From: Brucella sp. BE17
Lineage (GTDB): Bacteria > Pseudomonadota > Alphaproteobacteria > Rhizobiales > Rhizobiaceae
Assembly (NCBI RefSeq): GCF_039545455.1
Contig: NZ_CP154467.1
Span: 1,612,001-1,676,000, forward strand
Length of the DNA stretch: 64,000 nt
Direction: 5' to 3'
Shown piece by piece: positions 17,481-26,058 of this stretch. How positions within the stretch are numbered: position 1 is the first letter of the stretch; each line of letters opens with the position of its first letter. The translations under genes and the position numbers were made by a program. The notes beneath the pieces are model-generated. The model had not been told where the DNA came from. It saw only the letters and a list, made by a program, of their open reading frames with translations, and did no database searches.

Positions 17481-18485
17481 TCACTTAACATCGAGCACGA
17501 TCTTTCCGATGTGCCTGCCCTCTTCCATGCGTTCATGCGCGCGCCTCGCATCCTGCAACGGAAAAATCATATCCATAACGGGTGCCACCTGTCGCTTGAC
17601 CAGAAGCGGCCAGACTTTTGCCTCCAGTTCACGCGCGATACCCGCCTTGAATTCAACCGAACGGGCGCGCAAGGTCGAGCCTGTATGGGTGAGGCGTTTG
17701 GTCATCAGCAGCGCAAAATTGGCCGTTGCCTTGGCCCCATTCAAAAAAGCGATCTGCACGATGCGCCCGTCCTCAGCGGCCGCCTTGTAATTGCGATCGA
17801 CATAATCGCCGCCCACCATATCGAGAATCACATCTACACCTTTGCCATTCGTGATCTCTTTGACGCGGGCCACAAAATCCTCTTCGCGGTAATTGATGGC
17901 ATGATCGGCACCGAGCTTGAGGCATGCCTCGCATTTGGCTTTTGAACCTGCCGTTACAATCACATTCGCGCCAAATACCTTGCTTAGCTGGATAGCCGTT
18001 GTGCCGATGCCCGACGAGCCGCCATGAATGAGCAATGTCTCTCCCGCTTTCAGATCACCGCGTTCAAACACATTGTGCCAGACGGTAAAGAAGGTTTCCG
18101 GGATGGCGGCCGCTTCGATATAGCCGTAGCCCGAAGGCAGCGGCAGCGCATTGCTTTCATGCACCAGCGCATATTCGGCATAGCCTCCGCCCGGCAGAAG
18201 TGCCACGACCTGATCGCCCTTTTCAAAGCGTGTCACACCCGCACCCAAGGCGACAACATCACCGGCGATTTCAAGGCCGGGAATGTCCGAGGCACCCGGT
18301 GGCGGCGCGTAATTGCCCTGACGCTGCAACACATCCGGGCGATTAACGCCCGCAGCACGCACCCGCACCAGGACCTGCCCCTCCCCCGGTTGCGGTATTG
18401 GTCGTTCAACAGGGCGCAACACATCTGCGCCACCTGGCGCGCTGATTTCGATCGCAGTCATAATGGAAGGAACGTCAACGGTCAT
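17481..18485 (-). CDS. NAD(P)H quinone oxidoreductase, PIG3 family
   Basis: The 334-residue medium-chain dehydrogenase has no structural zinc-binding loop. It has the quinone oxidoreductase pattern: AAGVNRPDVLQRQG at about 45-58, the PGLEIAGDVV segment, and the Rossmann motif HGGSSGIGTTAIQ near 148-160. The sequence is closest to the PIG3/TP53I3 type, which reduces quinones with NADPH. The ATG at 18485 has AGGAG six bases upstream, so the GTG one codon earlier is rejected. Confidence 0.85.
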   Translation of the reverse strand: MTVDVPSIMTAIEISAPGGADVLRPVERPIPQPGEGQVLVRVRAAGVNRPDVLQRQGNYAPPPGASDIPGLEIAGDVVALGAGVTRFEKGDQVVALLPGGGYAEYALVHESNALPLPSGYGYIEAAAIPETFFTVWHNVFERGDLKAGETLLIHGGSSGIGTTAIQLSKVFGANVIVTAGSKAKCEACLKLGADHAINYREEDFVARVKEITNGKGVDVILDMVGGDYVDRNYKAAAEDGRIVQIAFLNGAKATANFALLMTKRLTHTGSTLRARSVEFKAGIARELEAKVWPLLVKRQVAPVMDMIFPLQDARRAHERMEEGRHIGKIVLDVK

Positions 18486-18634
18486 CACGAACTCCTGTCT
18501 TGATCTGATCCATAATTGTTCTGCCGATTGAGAGGGGACAGTTCATTATCGATTTTTCAAAATATATATGCGAAGATTCAATGTGTTAAATCTTTTCTCG
18601 TGACCTGAGCCATCATTGACCACGGAGGACGGCT

Positions 18635-18826
18635 ATGAGCGGTTTTGATGAGGATGCGGTAAAGCCCTATAGCGGCCCGGCACTTAGCGACGAAGAACTG
18701 GCGGTGCTTTCAGCGGCGGAGATCGATCAGCGTATCGCCTTTCTGCAAGATGAAATCGAACGACTGAAAGCCGAGCGGCTCAAAAAAGGGGATAGCCGCG
18801 CCGCCGCCGAAGCATTGTTCCGATAA
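18635..18826 (+). CDS. DUF1192 family protein
   Basis: The 63-residue product is acidic at the N-terminus and has a helical, charged C-terminal half (IDQRIAFLQDEIERLKAER) that could form a short coiled coil. This is the DUF1192 pattern found throughout Rhizobiales, with no known function. GGAGGACGGCT before the ATG is a good ribosome-binding site. Confidence 0.8.
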   Translation: MSGFDEDAVKPYSGPALSDEELAVLSAAEIDQRIAFLQDEIERLKAERLKKGDSRAAAEALFR

Positions 18827-18987
18827 CAGTTGGACAAAATGGGGAACCAACACCGGATAAAATGCTTAGCACAATGGCGTTGGTTGAAGGGCTGCATCAG
18901 GCGTAACGCGCAAGCGCTTTGCAATTTCAGCAAAGCCTTCACAAAATAAGGCCAGAATATTCGGTCGCAGATTTCGGGAATTCAATT

Positions 18988-20226
18988 TTGCGTATTTACA
19001 TTCAGGTCCTCGCCCTTCTTTGTGGCACAGCCTTTCTTCTCATAGCATCAGGACTGCACGGACTGCTTCTGCCGCTGCGTGGAGGCGCGGAGGGGTTTTC
19101 GGTCGCCTCCCTTGGTCTGCTCGGCACCACATGGGCGGGCGGCTTTGTCGCAGGTTGCCTTTTTGGACCACGTCTGGTGCGCCGTGTCGGCCATGTCCGC
19201 GCCTTTGGCTGCTTTGCCGCTTCGGCTGCGATTATCGCCCTTTTATCGGGCATCTTTATTGACGCGACGAGCTGGGTCATCTTGCGCGCGTTCACCGGCT
19301 TTGCCATGGCGGGTGCTTTCATGGTAATCGAAAGCTGGCTCAACGAGCGTGCTACCAATGAATCGCGCGGGCGGATTTTCGGCCTCTATATGATGGTCAA
19401 CTACGGAGCCACCATGTCCGGGCAGATGCTGGTCGCAGCTGGTGACGTGCGTTCCGACCATCTCTTCATGATCTGTGGCGTGTTTTTCTGTCTGGCGCTC
19501 ATTCCCACCGCCATTTCCACCGCCGTCAGCCCAAAGCCGCTCACCGAAGTGCAACTCGACCTCAAGGCGCTTTACCGCAACTCTCCTGCCGCCTTCGTCG
19601 GCTGCATATTGATCGGCATCGCCAATGGTGCCTGGGGTACGCTGGGCGCTGTTTTCGGCGCACAGTCCGGCATTTCAACCACACAGATCGCCCTGATGGT
19701 CAGCGCCACCATTGCCGCAGGTGCTGTGATGCAAATTCCCGTCGGGCGTATTTCCGATCTTGTCGACCGTCGGCTGGTTCTGGCGGGTGTCGCGGCTCTC
19801 GCTGCCCTGATGGGCCTTGCAACCTTCATTGCCGCGCCTTCGAATGGCACCGTCATCATCGTTATGGCCGGCTTATACGGTGCCCTTGCCTATGCGCTTT
19901 ATCCGGTCGCCGTAGCACACGCCAACGACCATGCAACGGCGGAAAGCTTTGTAAAAGTTTCGAGCGGGCTGCTGCTGCTTTATGGTTTCGGCACCATGCT
20001 CGGCCCGTTGCTTGCCGCGGTTGCCATGGATATATTCTGGCCTTCGGGGCTGTTTGCCATCACCATGCTCGCGCATATTTCGATTACTGGCTATGCCCTC
20101 TTCCGCTCTCGCCAGCGTGCGGCGCTTCCAAAGGAAGAAAAAGACCAGTTCAAGAGCATGCCATCCGAGCGCGGTGCAACGCCTGAAGCGCTGAACCTTG
20201 ATCCGAGAGCAGAGACGGAAGGCTGA
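18988..20226 (+). CDS. MFS transporter (YcaD-like)
   Basis: The product has about twelve hydrophobic spans over 412 residues and lacks a signal peptide. The DRRLVL loop between spans 8 and 9, and the LNERATNESRGRIFGLYMMV segment near 110-130, fit the YcaD/UMF-like branch of the major facilitator superfamily. The substrate is unknown. No good ATG exists at the N-terminus. A TTG at 18988, after GGGA, gives a protein starting directly at the first span (LRIYIQVLALLCG). The start is therefore uncertain, and an upstream TTG at 18919 is less likely. Confidence 0.75.
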   Translation: MRIYIQVLALLCGTAFLLIASGLHGLLLPLRGGAEGFSVASLGLLGTTWAGGFVAGCLFGPRLVRRVGHVRAFGCFAASAAIIALLSGIFIDATSWVILRAFTGFAMAGAFMVIESWLNERATNESRGRIFGLYMMVNYGATMSGQMLVAAGDVRSDHLFMICGVFFCLALIPTAISTAVSPKPLTEVQLDLKALYRNSPAAFVGCILIGIANGAWGTLGAVFGAQSGISTTQIALMVSATIAAGAVMQIPVGRISDLVDRRLVLAGVAALAALMGLATFIAAPSNGTVIIVMAGLYGALAYALYPVAVAHANDHATAESFVKVSSGLLLLYGFGTMLGPLLAAVAMDIFWPSGLFAITMLAHISITGYALFRSRQRAALPKEEKDQFKSMPSERGATPEALNLDPRAETEG

Positions 20227-20269
20227 TATTTTCGCCGGTCGGTGGAAAAATAATAAGCAATAAAATAAC

Positions 20270-20306
20270 TGTAAAAAAAATATGCGGCGGCTGTGACACA
20301 GCCGCC
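20270..20306 (-). terminator. Terminator for the minus-strand DUF465 gene
   Basis: The stem GGCGGCTG/CAGCCGCC (20286-20293, 20299-20306) is followed, reading the minus strand, by a tract of T corresponding to A residues around 20270-20280. It also lies just after the MFS gene on the plus strand. Confidence 0.7.
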
Positions 20307-20366
20307 AACTTCACCATTCTGGTAAATTCCTCAAGCCTTAAAGCGAGATGCTCGCATTTAATACGA

Positions 20367-20412
20367 TAGAGCGACCGTGTTTAACACCCGCGTAGGCGTG
20401 ATGTTCGCTCTA
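20367..20412. repeat. Inverted repeat between MFS and DUF465 genes
   Basis: TAGAGCGA (20367-20374) and TCGCTCTA (20405-20412) are exact complements 30 bp apart. This may be another diverged member of the intergenic palindrome family. Confidence 0.4.
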
Positions 20413-20438
20413 ACGGCTCTTCGAAAATACCTTCATTA

Positions 20439-20621
20439 TTAATGACGGGTGGCTTGGGATTTTACTTTTTCAATCTGCTCCTTGAGCAGAAGTTTCTTGC
20501 GCTTGAGAGTGGTAACATGAAGATCATCCATTGCCGGTGACGCCAGGGCTTCGGAAATTTCCTGCTCCAGAGCGCCATGCTTCTTTTCGAGCGTGGCAAG
20601 ATGGGACTCGATAGCCATCAT
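20439..20621 (-). CDS. DUF465 family protein, copy 1
   Basis: The 60-residue protein has the DUF465 (YdcH-like) pattern: an N-terminal helix (ESHLATLEKKHGALEQEI), then a C-terminal helix ending in LKRKKLLLKEQIEKVK. Both are charged and probably form a helical hairpin. The start at 20621 follows GGAG with a 5-nt spacer; the ATG directly after it is an alternative. A second, divergently transcribed member lies 350 bp away. Confidence 0.8.
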   Translation of the reverse strand: MMAIESHLATLEKKHGALEQEISEALASPAMDDLHVTTLKRKKLLLKEQIEKVKSQATRH

Positions 20622-20972
20622 CAGTTCTCCTTTGTTTTGTTTCCACAATAACAACGGAACAAACCGGCTTTTGTTCAAGCTGTGCTGCTCCGTCTGCTCA
20701 AACTGCATGAAACGCCCGGCACATCTCCTGTTTTCCGGGCCGAACACACAGTCCCGGCTGCCAGGGAAGCGTCATTGATTGTTATCTTCGACAGCCGCTC
20801 CCATGACAGAACCATGACAGTTTGGCACGAGTTTGGTCTAAAGTCGAATTTGTCGTGGTAGCATTTTCCAATCACGAAAAATGTGATAAAGGCTCAACCA
20901 AACGGGCTGGATGCTGTGCCTTTGACGGGATGGCGCAGCCCGTATGTTTATTCAAAAGAACGGGGCTTTCGC
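20622..20972. other. Divergent promoter region between two DUF465 genes
   Basis: This 351-bp gap separates two divergent genes of the same family. It contains a direct repeat CATGACAG at 20802-20809 and 20813-20820, one helical turn apart, which could be a regulator site. No convincing ORF is present. Confidence 0.4.
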
Positions 20973-21176
20973 ATGTCCGATCAGGATCAGGCCGAGATAA
21001 GATTGGCCGTCGCACGTCTGAAACAGGAACACGCGGATTTCGATGCAGCCATCAAGGCCATGATGGAAGTTGGCTGTGACCAGTTGCGCATCCAGCGCAT
21101 GAAAAAGAAAAAGCTCCAGATCAAGGACAAGCTTCAGGAGCTTGAAGATCAGGTCATTCCCGATATCATCGCCTGA
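20973..21176 (+). CDS. DUF465 family protein, copy 2
   Basis: The 67-residue product has the same fold pattern as the divergent neighbour: a helix with LKQEHADFDAAI and the basic LRIQRMKKKKLQIKDKLQEL segment. The start at 20973 is chosen because the family begins just before such residues (MSDQDQAEI); an upstream ATG would add about 30 unrelated residues. A terminator-like hairpin follows. Confidence 0.75.
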   Translation: MSDQDQAEIRLAVARLKQEHADFDAAIKAMMEVGCDQLRIQRMKKKKLQIKDKLQELEDQVIPDIIA

Positions 21177-21198
21177 GGGCGCTTTACATGGAACAAAC

Positions 21199-21226
21199 AA
21201 GCCGGGCCTGCCCGGCTTTGCCTTTT
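21199..21226 (+). terminator. Terminator after DUF465 copy 2
   Basis: AAGCCGGG at 21199-21206 and CCCGGCTT at 21211-21218 form an 8-bp stem with a CCTG loop, followed by TGCCTTTTA. It separates the DUF465 gene from purE. Confidence 0.7.
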
Positions 21227-21259
21227 ATAAAAATCAATGCAGTGAAACAGGAATGATCA

Positions 21260-21754
21260 ATGAGCGTGAGTGCCGACGTCGCCATCATCATGGGCAGCCA
21301 GTCCGATTGGGAAACCATGCGCCATGCAACCGACACGCTGGAAGCGCTCGGCATTTCCTTTGATGCCCGCATTGTCTCCGCGCATCGCACACCCGACCGG
21401 CTGGTTGATTTTGCCAAGGGCGCGAAGGCCCAAGGTTTCAAGGTCATTATTGCAGGTGCCGGCGGGGCCGCGCATCTGCCCGGCATGACTGCGGCCATGA
21501 CGCCACTGCCGGTCTTTGGCGTTCCCGTGCAATCAAAGGCGCTTTCGGGGCAGGATTCGCTGCTCTCTATCGTGCAGATGCCTGCAGGCATTCCGGTCGG
21601 AACACTCGCCATTGGTCGCGCCGGTGCGGTCAACGCAGCGCTTCTCGCAGCAGCCGTTCTCGCACTTCATGATGATACGCTTGCCGCCCGTCTTGATGAA
21701 TGGCGTCTGGCTCAGACGCAAAGTGTGGCCGAACGCCCATCCAACGAGGTGTAA
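21260..21754 (+). CDS. purE: 5-(carboxyamino)imidazole ribonucleotide mutase
   Basis: PurE rearranges N5-carboxyaminoimidazole ribonucleotide to CAIR in purine synthesis. The 164-residue protein has the phosphate-binding GSQSDWETM motif (about 12-20), HRTPDR with the catalytic histidine near 46, and the [12 protein letters not shown] loop (about 70-81) typical of class I PurE. It is cytoplasmic. purK begins 1 bp after the purE stop, so the two are translated from one message, as in many bacteria. Confidence 0.95.
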   Translation: MSVSADVAIIMGSQSDWETMRHATDTLEALGISFDARIVSAHRTPDRLVDFAKGAKAQGFKVIIAGAGGAAHLPGMTAAMTPLPVFGVPVQSKALSGQDSLLSIVQMPAGIPVGTLAIGRAGAVNAALLAAAVLALHDDTLAARLDEWRLAQTQSVAERPSNEV

Positions 21755-21755
21755 G

Positions 21756-22844
21756 ATGAACATAAACGCACTTCAGCCCGGTTCCACCATCGGCATCATC
21801 GGCGGCGGGCAACTTGGCCGCATGCTGGCGATCGCCGCTGCGCGCCTCGGCTTCAATACGATCATTCTGGAACCACAGGCCGATTGCCCGGCGGCACAGG
21901 TTGCCAACCGGCAGATCATTGCCGCCTATGATGACTCGACGGCGCTTGGCGAACTAGCTGAGGCCTGCGATGTCATCACCTATGAATTCGAGAATGTGCC
22001 GGTCAGTGCCGTGGATGGCCTTGCTGAAAGCGCTATTGTTCTGCCGCCTCCGGCAGCGCTTGAAATCTCGCAGGACCGTTTTACCGAAAAGAAGTTTCTC
22101 AATGAAAGCGGCATCGAGACGGCGCAATGGCGTCTGGTTGACGATCATGAAAGTCTGATTGCAGCCCTTGCAGCGCTCGGCGAGCGGGGCATCCTGAAAA
22201 CCCGACGTTTTGGCTATGACGGCAAGGGGCAGGTTCGCCTGACATCACTTGATGAGCGACAAGCGCAGGACGCGATCGAGGCCATCAAAAACGCCCCTGC
22301 CATTCTAGAAGGCTTTGTCGATTTCGAGCGCGAAGTCTCGGTCATTGCTGCACGTGATCAAAACGGTAATGTTGCGATCTTCGACATTGCCGAGAACGTG
22401 CACAAGAACGGCATTCTTGCCACCTCCACAGTTCCGGCCAACATTAGCGCCAATACGGCAGAAGCAGCGCGCAGCGCTGCGGAAAAGCTTTTGCATGCAC
22501 TTGATTATGTCGGTGTGCTGGGGCTCGAATTCTTCGTTCTCAAAGACGGCACATTGCTTGCCAACGAATTTGCGCCGCGTGTGCATAATTCGGGCCACTG
22601 GAGCGAAGCTGCCTGTGCCATTTCGCAATTCGAGCAGCATATCCGCGCCGTGGCCGGTCTGCCGCTGGGACATACCGAGCGGCATTCGGACTGCGTAATG
22701 GAAAACCTGATCGGTGACGATATCGATAATGTACCTGCGATTCTCCTGGAAGAAAACGCCGTGCTGCACCTTTACGGGAAAAGAGAAGCCCGTGAGGGCC
22801 GCAAAATGGGGCATGTGACCCGCATTACGCCGCGCACGGTATAA
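21756..22844 (+). CDS. purK: 5-(carboxyamino)imidazole ribonucleotide synthase
   Basis: PurK, an ATP-grasp enzyme, makes N5-CAIR from AIR, bicarbonate and ATP. The 362-residue product starts with the GIIGGGQLGRM nucleotide-binding segment (about 12-22). It shows FGYDGKGQ near 150 and the C-terminal EFAPRVHNSGHW (about 269-280) characteristic of PurK. The ATG at 21756 is chosen; the longer frame overlaps purE. The start lies 1 bp after the purE stop, indicating translational coupling. Confidence 0.95.
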   Translation: MNINALQPGSTIGIIGGGQLGRMLAIAAARLGFNTIILEPQADCPAAQVANRQIIAAYDDSTALGELAEACDVITYEFENVPVSAVDGLAESAIVLPPPAALEISQDRFTEKKFLNESGIETAQWRLVDDHESLIAALAALGERGILKTRRFGYDGKGQVRLTSLDERQAQDAIEAIKNAPAILEGFVDFEREVSVIAARDQNGNVAIFDIAENVHKNGILATSTVPANISANTAEAARSAAEKLLHALDYVGVLGLEFFVLKDGTLLANEFAPRVHNSGHWSEAACAISQFEQHIRAVAGLPLGHTERHSDCVMENLIGDDIDNVPAILLEENAVLHLYGKREAREGRKMGHVTRITPRTV

Positions 22845-22933
22845 TGCGCATCGGGATTCGGTGTGATTTCGCGTGCTTTGCCTGCGCTATCCAAGATTCT
22901 ATCGGCTGAAGGCCTGAATCTGCATCGCAGGAG

Positions 22934-22963
22934 TTGACATTTGCCTGAAACATTGTGTATTTC
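22934..22963 (+). promoter_or_regulatory. Candidate promoter upstream of rpmJ
   Basis: A consensus TTGACA at 22934-22939 is followed after 18 bp by TATTTC at 22958-22963. It lies about 115 bp before rpmJ. Transcripts starting near 22970 would meet a terminator-like hairpin at 23004-23025 before rpmJ. Confidence 0.5.
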
Positions 22964-23003
22964 GGCCAACCCTTCGGACACCTTCGTGTGTCTGTAATCA
23001 ATT

Positions 23004-23025
23004 GGCGCTTCGAGCGCCTGTTTTT
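23004..23025 (+). terminator. Terminator-like hairpin in the rpmJ leader
   Basis: GGCGCT-TCG-AGCGCC (23004-23018) is followed by TGTTTTTA. An upstream hairpin, GACAC pairing with GTGTC around 22978-22993, precedes it. It may end purEK transcripts or control rpmJ. Confidence 0.65.
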
Positions 23026-23078
23026 ATGCAGCCCTGCGGCATTTTCATGTCAAGGGGCCAACCAGACCGGTGATTGAC

Positions 23079-23204
23079 ATGAAGATCAAGAACTCGCTCA
23101 AGGCGCTTAAGGCCCGCCATCGTGACTGCCAGCTGGTCCGCCGCAAGGGCCGCGTTTACATCATCAACAAGACTGCCCCGCGCTTCAAGGCTCGTCAGGG
23201 CTGA
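23079..23204 (+). CDS. rpmJ: 50S ribosomal protein L36 (bL36, zinc-lacking form)
   Basis: The 41-residue product begins [16 protein letters not shown] and ends [10 protein letters not shown], an unmistakable L36 pattern. Only one cysteine is present (CQLVRR) in place of the four zinc ligands, so this is the C-minus form, with no zinc ribbon. L36 binds 23S rRNA in the large subunit. The gene is too short for most automatic ORF cut-offs. It has a separate promoter and a leader with hairpins. The TPR protein gene begins 37 bp after its stop. Confidence 0.95.
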   Translation: MKIKNSLKALKARHRDCQLVRRKGRVYIINKTAPRFKARQG

Positions 23205-23241
23205 TTTTATTTTTGATTTAGCATTTGACGTTTCGCTGCGC

Positions 23242-23892
23242 ATGGGAAATCCTGTGCGCATGCGGAATGTTTTTGCACATCTTATCTTTGCCCTCGTGAT
23301 CGCTCTCGGCATAGCCGTGACGGCTCCTGATGCGGCCATGGCTGACACGGCAGCACCTCAGAGCGAAAACGCGCAGCCACCGGCAAAACCGATCACAGAG
23401 CCGCAAAGCCGCGAAGAGCGGCTGGATACGCTTTTTTCCGAATTGCGCCGCACGAGGGATGAAGCCAAAGCCGTGCGCATCTCATCGCAGATCAATACGC
23501 TTTGGTCGCAATCGGGGAGCGCCACAGTCGATCTGCTGATGCAATGGGCCAATGCCGCCCTCATAGAACAGCGCTATCCTTCGGCAATCGATTTTCTCAA
23601 TGAAGCCATTGCACTCGATCCCGACTATGCGGAAGCGTGGAACCGCCGCGCCACGGTTTATTTCCTGCAAAAAGATTATGCGCACGCCATGTACGACATC
23701 AATCGTACATTGGAGCTGGAGCCACGCCATTATGGCGCCCTGTCCGGCATGGCGGGCATCTTGCGCGCTCGCGGTTTTAAAGAACAGTCCCTGAAAGCCT
23801 ATGAGCAGGCACTCACCATCTACCCCATGATGCGCGAGGCACAGAAGAGCCTCCTGGAACTCACCGACGAACTAACCGATATCCGCACATAA
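23242..23892 (+). CDS. exported TPR-repeat protein
   Basis: The product has a signal peptide-like N-terminus (MRNVFAHLIFALVIALGIAVTA, split by the hydrophobic core) and a proline-rich spacer, then at least three tetratricopeptide repeats between about residues 95 and 195 (for example YPSAIDFLNEAIALDPDYAE). It is probably periplasmic, with a scaffolding role; the partner is unknown. The start is uncertain: ATG 23242 gives 216 residues, and ATG 23260 gives 210 residues starting directly at the signal peptide. Neither has a strong ribosome-binding site. Confidence 0.65.
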   Translation: MGNPVRMRNVFAHLIFALVIALGIAVTAPDAAMADTAAPQSENAQPPAKPITEPQSREERLDTLFSELRRTRDEAKAVRISSQINTLWSQSGSATVDLLMQWANAALIEQRYPSAIDFLNEAIALDPDYAEAWNRRATVYFLQKDYAHAMYDINRTLELEPRHYGALSGMAGILRARGFKEQSLKAYEQALTIYPMMREAQKSLLELTDELTDIRT

Positions 23893-23893
23893 T

Positions 23894-23924
23894 AAAAAAC
23901 GCGCCCCGAACGGGACGCGTTTTT
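23894..23924. terminator. Bidirectional terminator between the TPR gene and pyk
   Basis: AAAAACGCG...CGCGTTTTT surrounds a CCCG/CGGG inner stem. The run of A on the left and T on the right makes it suitable for both the plus-strand TPR gene and the minus-strand pyk. Confidence 0.8.
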
Positions 23925-23945
23925 GAACTGTGCTATGAGGGGCGA

Positions 23946-25382
23946 TCAGACGCCCGACTTGCCGTCCTCGCTGATATAGGCGATGCGCAGCATATTGGTG
24001 GCGCCCGGCGTTCCGAACGGCACACCAGCCGTGATGATGACGCGATCACCCGCCTTGCCGAATTCCTCACCGCAAACGATCTGGCATGCGTTATCAACCA
24101 TATCCTCCAGATCATGCGCATCAGCGGTCACCACACAATGCAGGCCCCAAACCACCGACAGGCGGCGGGCGGTATCCACGACAGGCGAAAGAGCGATGAT
24201 CGGAGTACGCGGACGCTCGCGCGCCGCGCGAAGCCCCGTCGTACCGGAAGCCGTATAGGTCACGATGGCCGAAAGTTTTAGCGTTTCGGCAATCTGGCGT
24301 GCAGCCAGCGAAATCGCGTCAGCACCGGTTGGTTCCGGCATGGCGCGTTGCGCATCGATGATCGTGGAATAGGTTGCATCCTGTTCCACTTGTTCGGCAA
24401 TCCGGTTCATGGTCGCGACCGATTCGACCGGATATTGACCGGATGCCGATTCGGCTGAAAGCATGACGGCGTCAGCCCCCTCAAAGACGGCCGTTGCCAC
24501 GTCCGAGACTTCGGCGCGGGTCGGAACCGGGGCGGTGATCATCGATTCGAGCATCTGCGTTGCAACAACGACCGGCTTGCCGGCGCGGCGGCAACGGCGC
24601 GTGATCTGCTTCTGGATACCCGGCACGGTTTCAAGCGGCATTTCAACGCCAAGGTCGCCCCGAGCCACCATCAGCGCATCGGAAAGTGCTATGATTTCAT
24701 CAAGCCGCGTGACGGCCTGCGGCTTCTCGATTTTCGACATGAGGCCGACCTTGCCGCCGGAAATCTTGCGCACTTCGACCAAATCTTCCGGACGCTGGAT
24801 AAACGACAACGCGACCCAGTCGATTTCCTCTTTCAGCACGGCATCGAGATCCTTGCGGTCCTTTTCCGTCAGTGCGCCGACACCGAGCGTGGTATCGGGC
24901 AGGCTCACACCCTTGCGGTCGGAAATGCGGGTGCCCGAAACCACCTTGCAGCGGATCGATTTTCCGTCACAGATTTCCGCCACCAGATGCAGCTTGCCGT
25001 CATCGATCAGCAGGCGATGGCCCGGCTCGACGGACTCGAGAATTTCGGGATGCGGAAGATAGACGCGGGTTTCATCTCCCGGCGCTTCATTATTGTCGAG
25101 CGTAAAAGTCTGGCCAGCGACGAGATCGACCTTGCCATCGGCAAATTTTCCGACGCGCAACTTTGGCCCCTGCAAATCGGCGAGAATACCGATCGGGCGT
25201 CCCAGTTCCTTTTCAACATTACGGATGCGCTTGACCAGCGTGCGCATCAGGTCGTGATCGGCATGGCTCATATTGATGCGGAAAACATCGGCTCCGGCTT
25301 CAAAGAGCTTGCGGATGACAGCTTCCTCGCCTGACGCCGGGCCGAGCGTTGCGAGAATCTTGACCTTGCGATTACGCTTCAT
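23946..25382 (-). CDS. pyk: pyruvate kinase
   Basis: The enzyme makes pyruvate and ATP from phosphoenolpyruvate. The 478-residue protein starts with KRNRKVKILATLGPAS (2-17) and shows FRINMSHAD near 34, the catalytic IEKPQA segment with its lysine near 219, and MVARGDLGVEMP near 237. The C-terminal domain is complete. The start codon overlaps the stop of the upstream DUF1036 gene (ATGA), pointing to coupled translation. The terminator near 23894-23924 ends the unit. Regulation of pyk through the DUF1036 promoter is an inference. Confidence 0.95.
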   Translation of the reverse strand: MKRNRKVKILATLGPASGEEAVIRKLFEAGADVFRINMSHADHDLMRTLVKRIRNVEKELGRPIGILADLQGPKLRVGKFADGKVDLVAGQTFTLDNNEAPGDETRVYLPHPEILESVEPGHRLLIDDGKLHLVAEICDGKSIRCKVVSGTRISDRKGVSLPDTTLGVGALTEKDRKDLDAVLKEEIDWVALSFIQRPEDLVEVRKISGGKVGLMSKIEKPQAVTRLDEIIALSDALMVARGDLGVEMPLETVPGIQKQITRRCRRAGKPVVVATQMLESMITAPVPTRAEVSDVATAVFEGADAVMLSAESASGQYPVESVATMNRIAEQVEQDATYSTIIDAQRAMPEPTGADAISLAARQIAETLKLSAIVTYTASGTTGLRAARERPRTPIIALSPVVDTARRLSVVWGLHCVVTADAHDLEDMVDNACQIVCGEEFGKAGDRVIITAGVPFGTPGATNMLRIAYISEDGKSGV

Positions 25383-25840
25383 TGATTGTTCGTTCCTGTA
25401 ACAGTGGGGTTTTCCGGCGGCGTTTCATCTGCAAGCTGAACCATCCAGCTCGATTGCTCGCCGGTGTCATATTCCTGGAAGCCATTGCGCTGGAACCCGC
25501 GCGCAAAGCAATCCTGAACGCCGGTGATGCGGAATTCGTTTTCCGCCACGCACATGTTCACATTGCCCTGCCAGCGCCCATCACCCTGAGCATCCTCGGC
25601 ATAAAGATAATAATAACGTGATGTCAGCGGGCCTTCGATCAGTGTCTTGCAGCTTGATCCATTGATGTGCCACCAGCCTTCAGTCACCCAACCTGTCTTG
25701 GCTCTGTAACCGATGGCCACCCCTACCAGATTCTGTGTGGAGTTGCATACGCGGAAGTCAGCGCGCGCTTCCAAAGCCGTCATGCCCAATGCACCGATCA
25801 ATGTGGCGGAAAACACAGCAAGGAAGTTTGGAAGTCGCAT
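25379..25840 (-). CDS. exported DUF1036 protein
   Basis: The 153-residue protein has a signal peptide (about 1-27, ending LEARA-DF), then the DUF1036 domain with FRVCNSTQN at about 28-36 and paired cysteines (about 31, 63, 96, 109) that could form disulfides in the periplasm. The family is widespread in alphaproteobacteria and has no known function. The ATG at 25840 is the natural start before the signal peptide. Its stop overlaps the pyk start by ATGA, an odd pairing of an exported protein with a glycolytic enzyme. Confidence 0.8.
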   Translation of the reverse strand: MRLPNFLAVFSATLIGALGMTALEARADFRVCNSTQNLVGVAIGYRAKTGWVTEGWWHINGSSCKTLIEGPLTSRYYYLYAEDAQGDGRWQGNVNMCVAENEFRITGVQDCFARGFQRNGFQEYDTGEQSSWMVQLADETPPENPTVTGTNNQ

Positions 25841-26058
25841 CAGCCGAACCCCTTCAGCCCGCAATTGCTTTTTTTTCACGTCAGGAAATCCCGTTTCGGT
25901 CGCTCTCTTTTCGGCAGTTTCGTCTGTGATGTCAACGCAGTCCAACCTATAAGAAAGCTATTGTCGAAAGAATGATCGTTGCAATATCGGTTTTCTCATG
26001 ACAGACCGGAACAATGTTCCCTATCTGTTGAAAATTAGAGCTGATCCGTCCGGCAATC

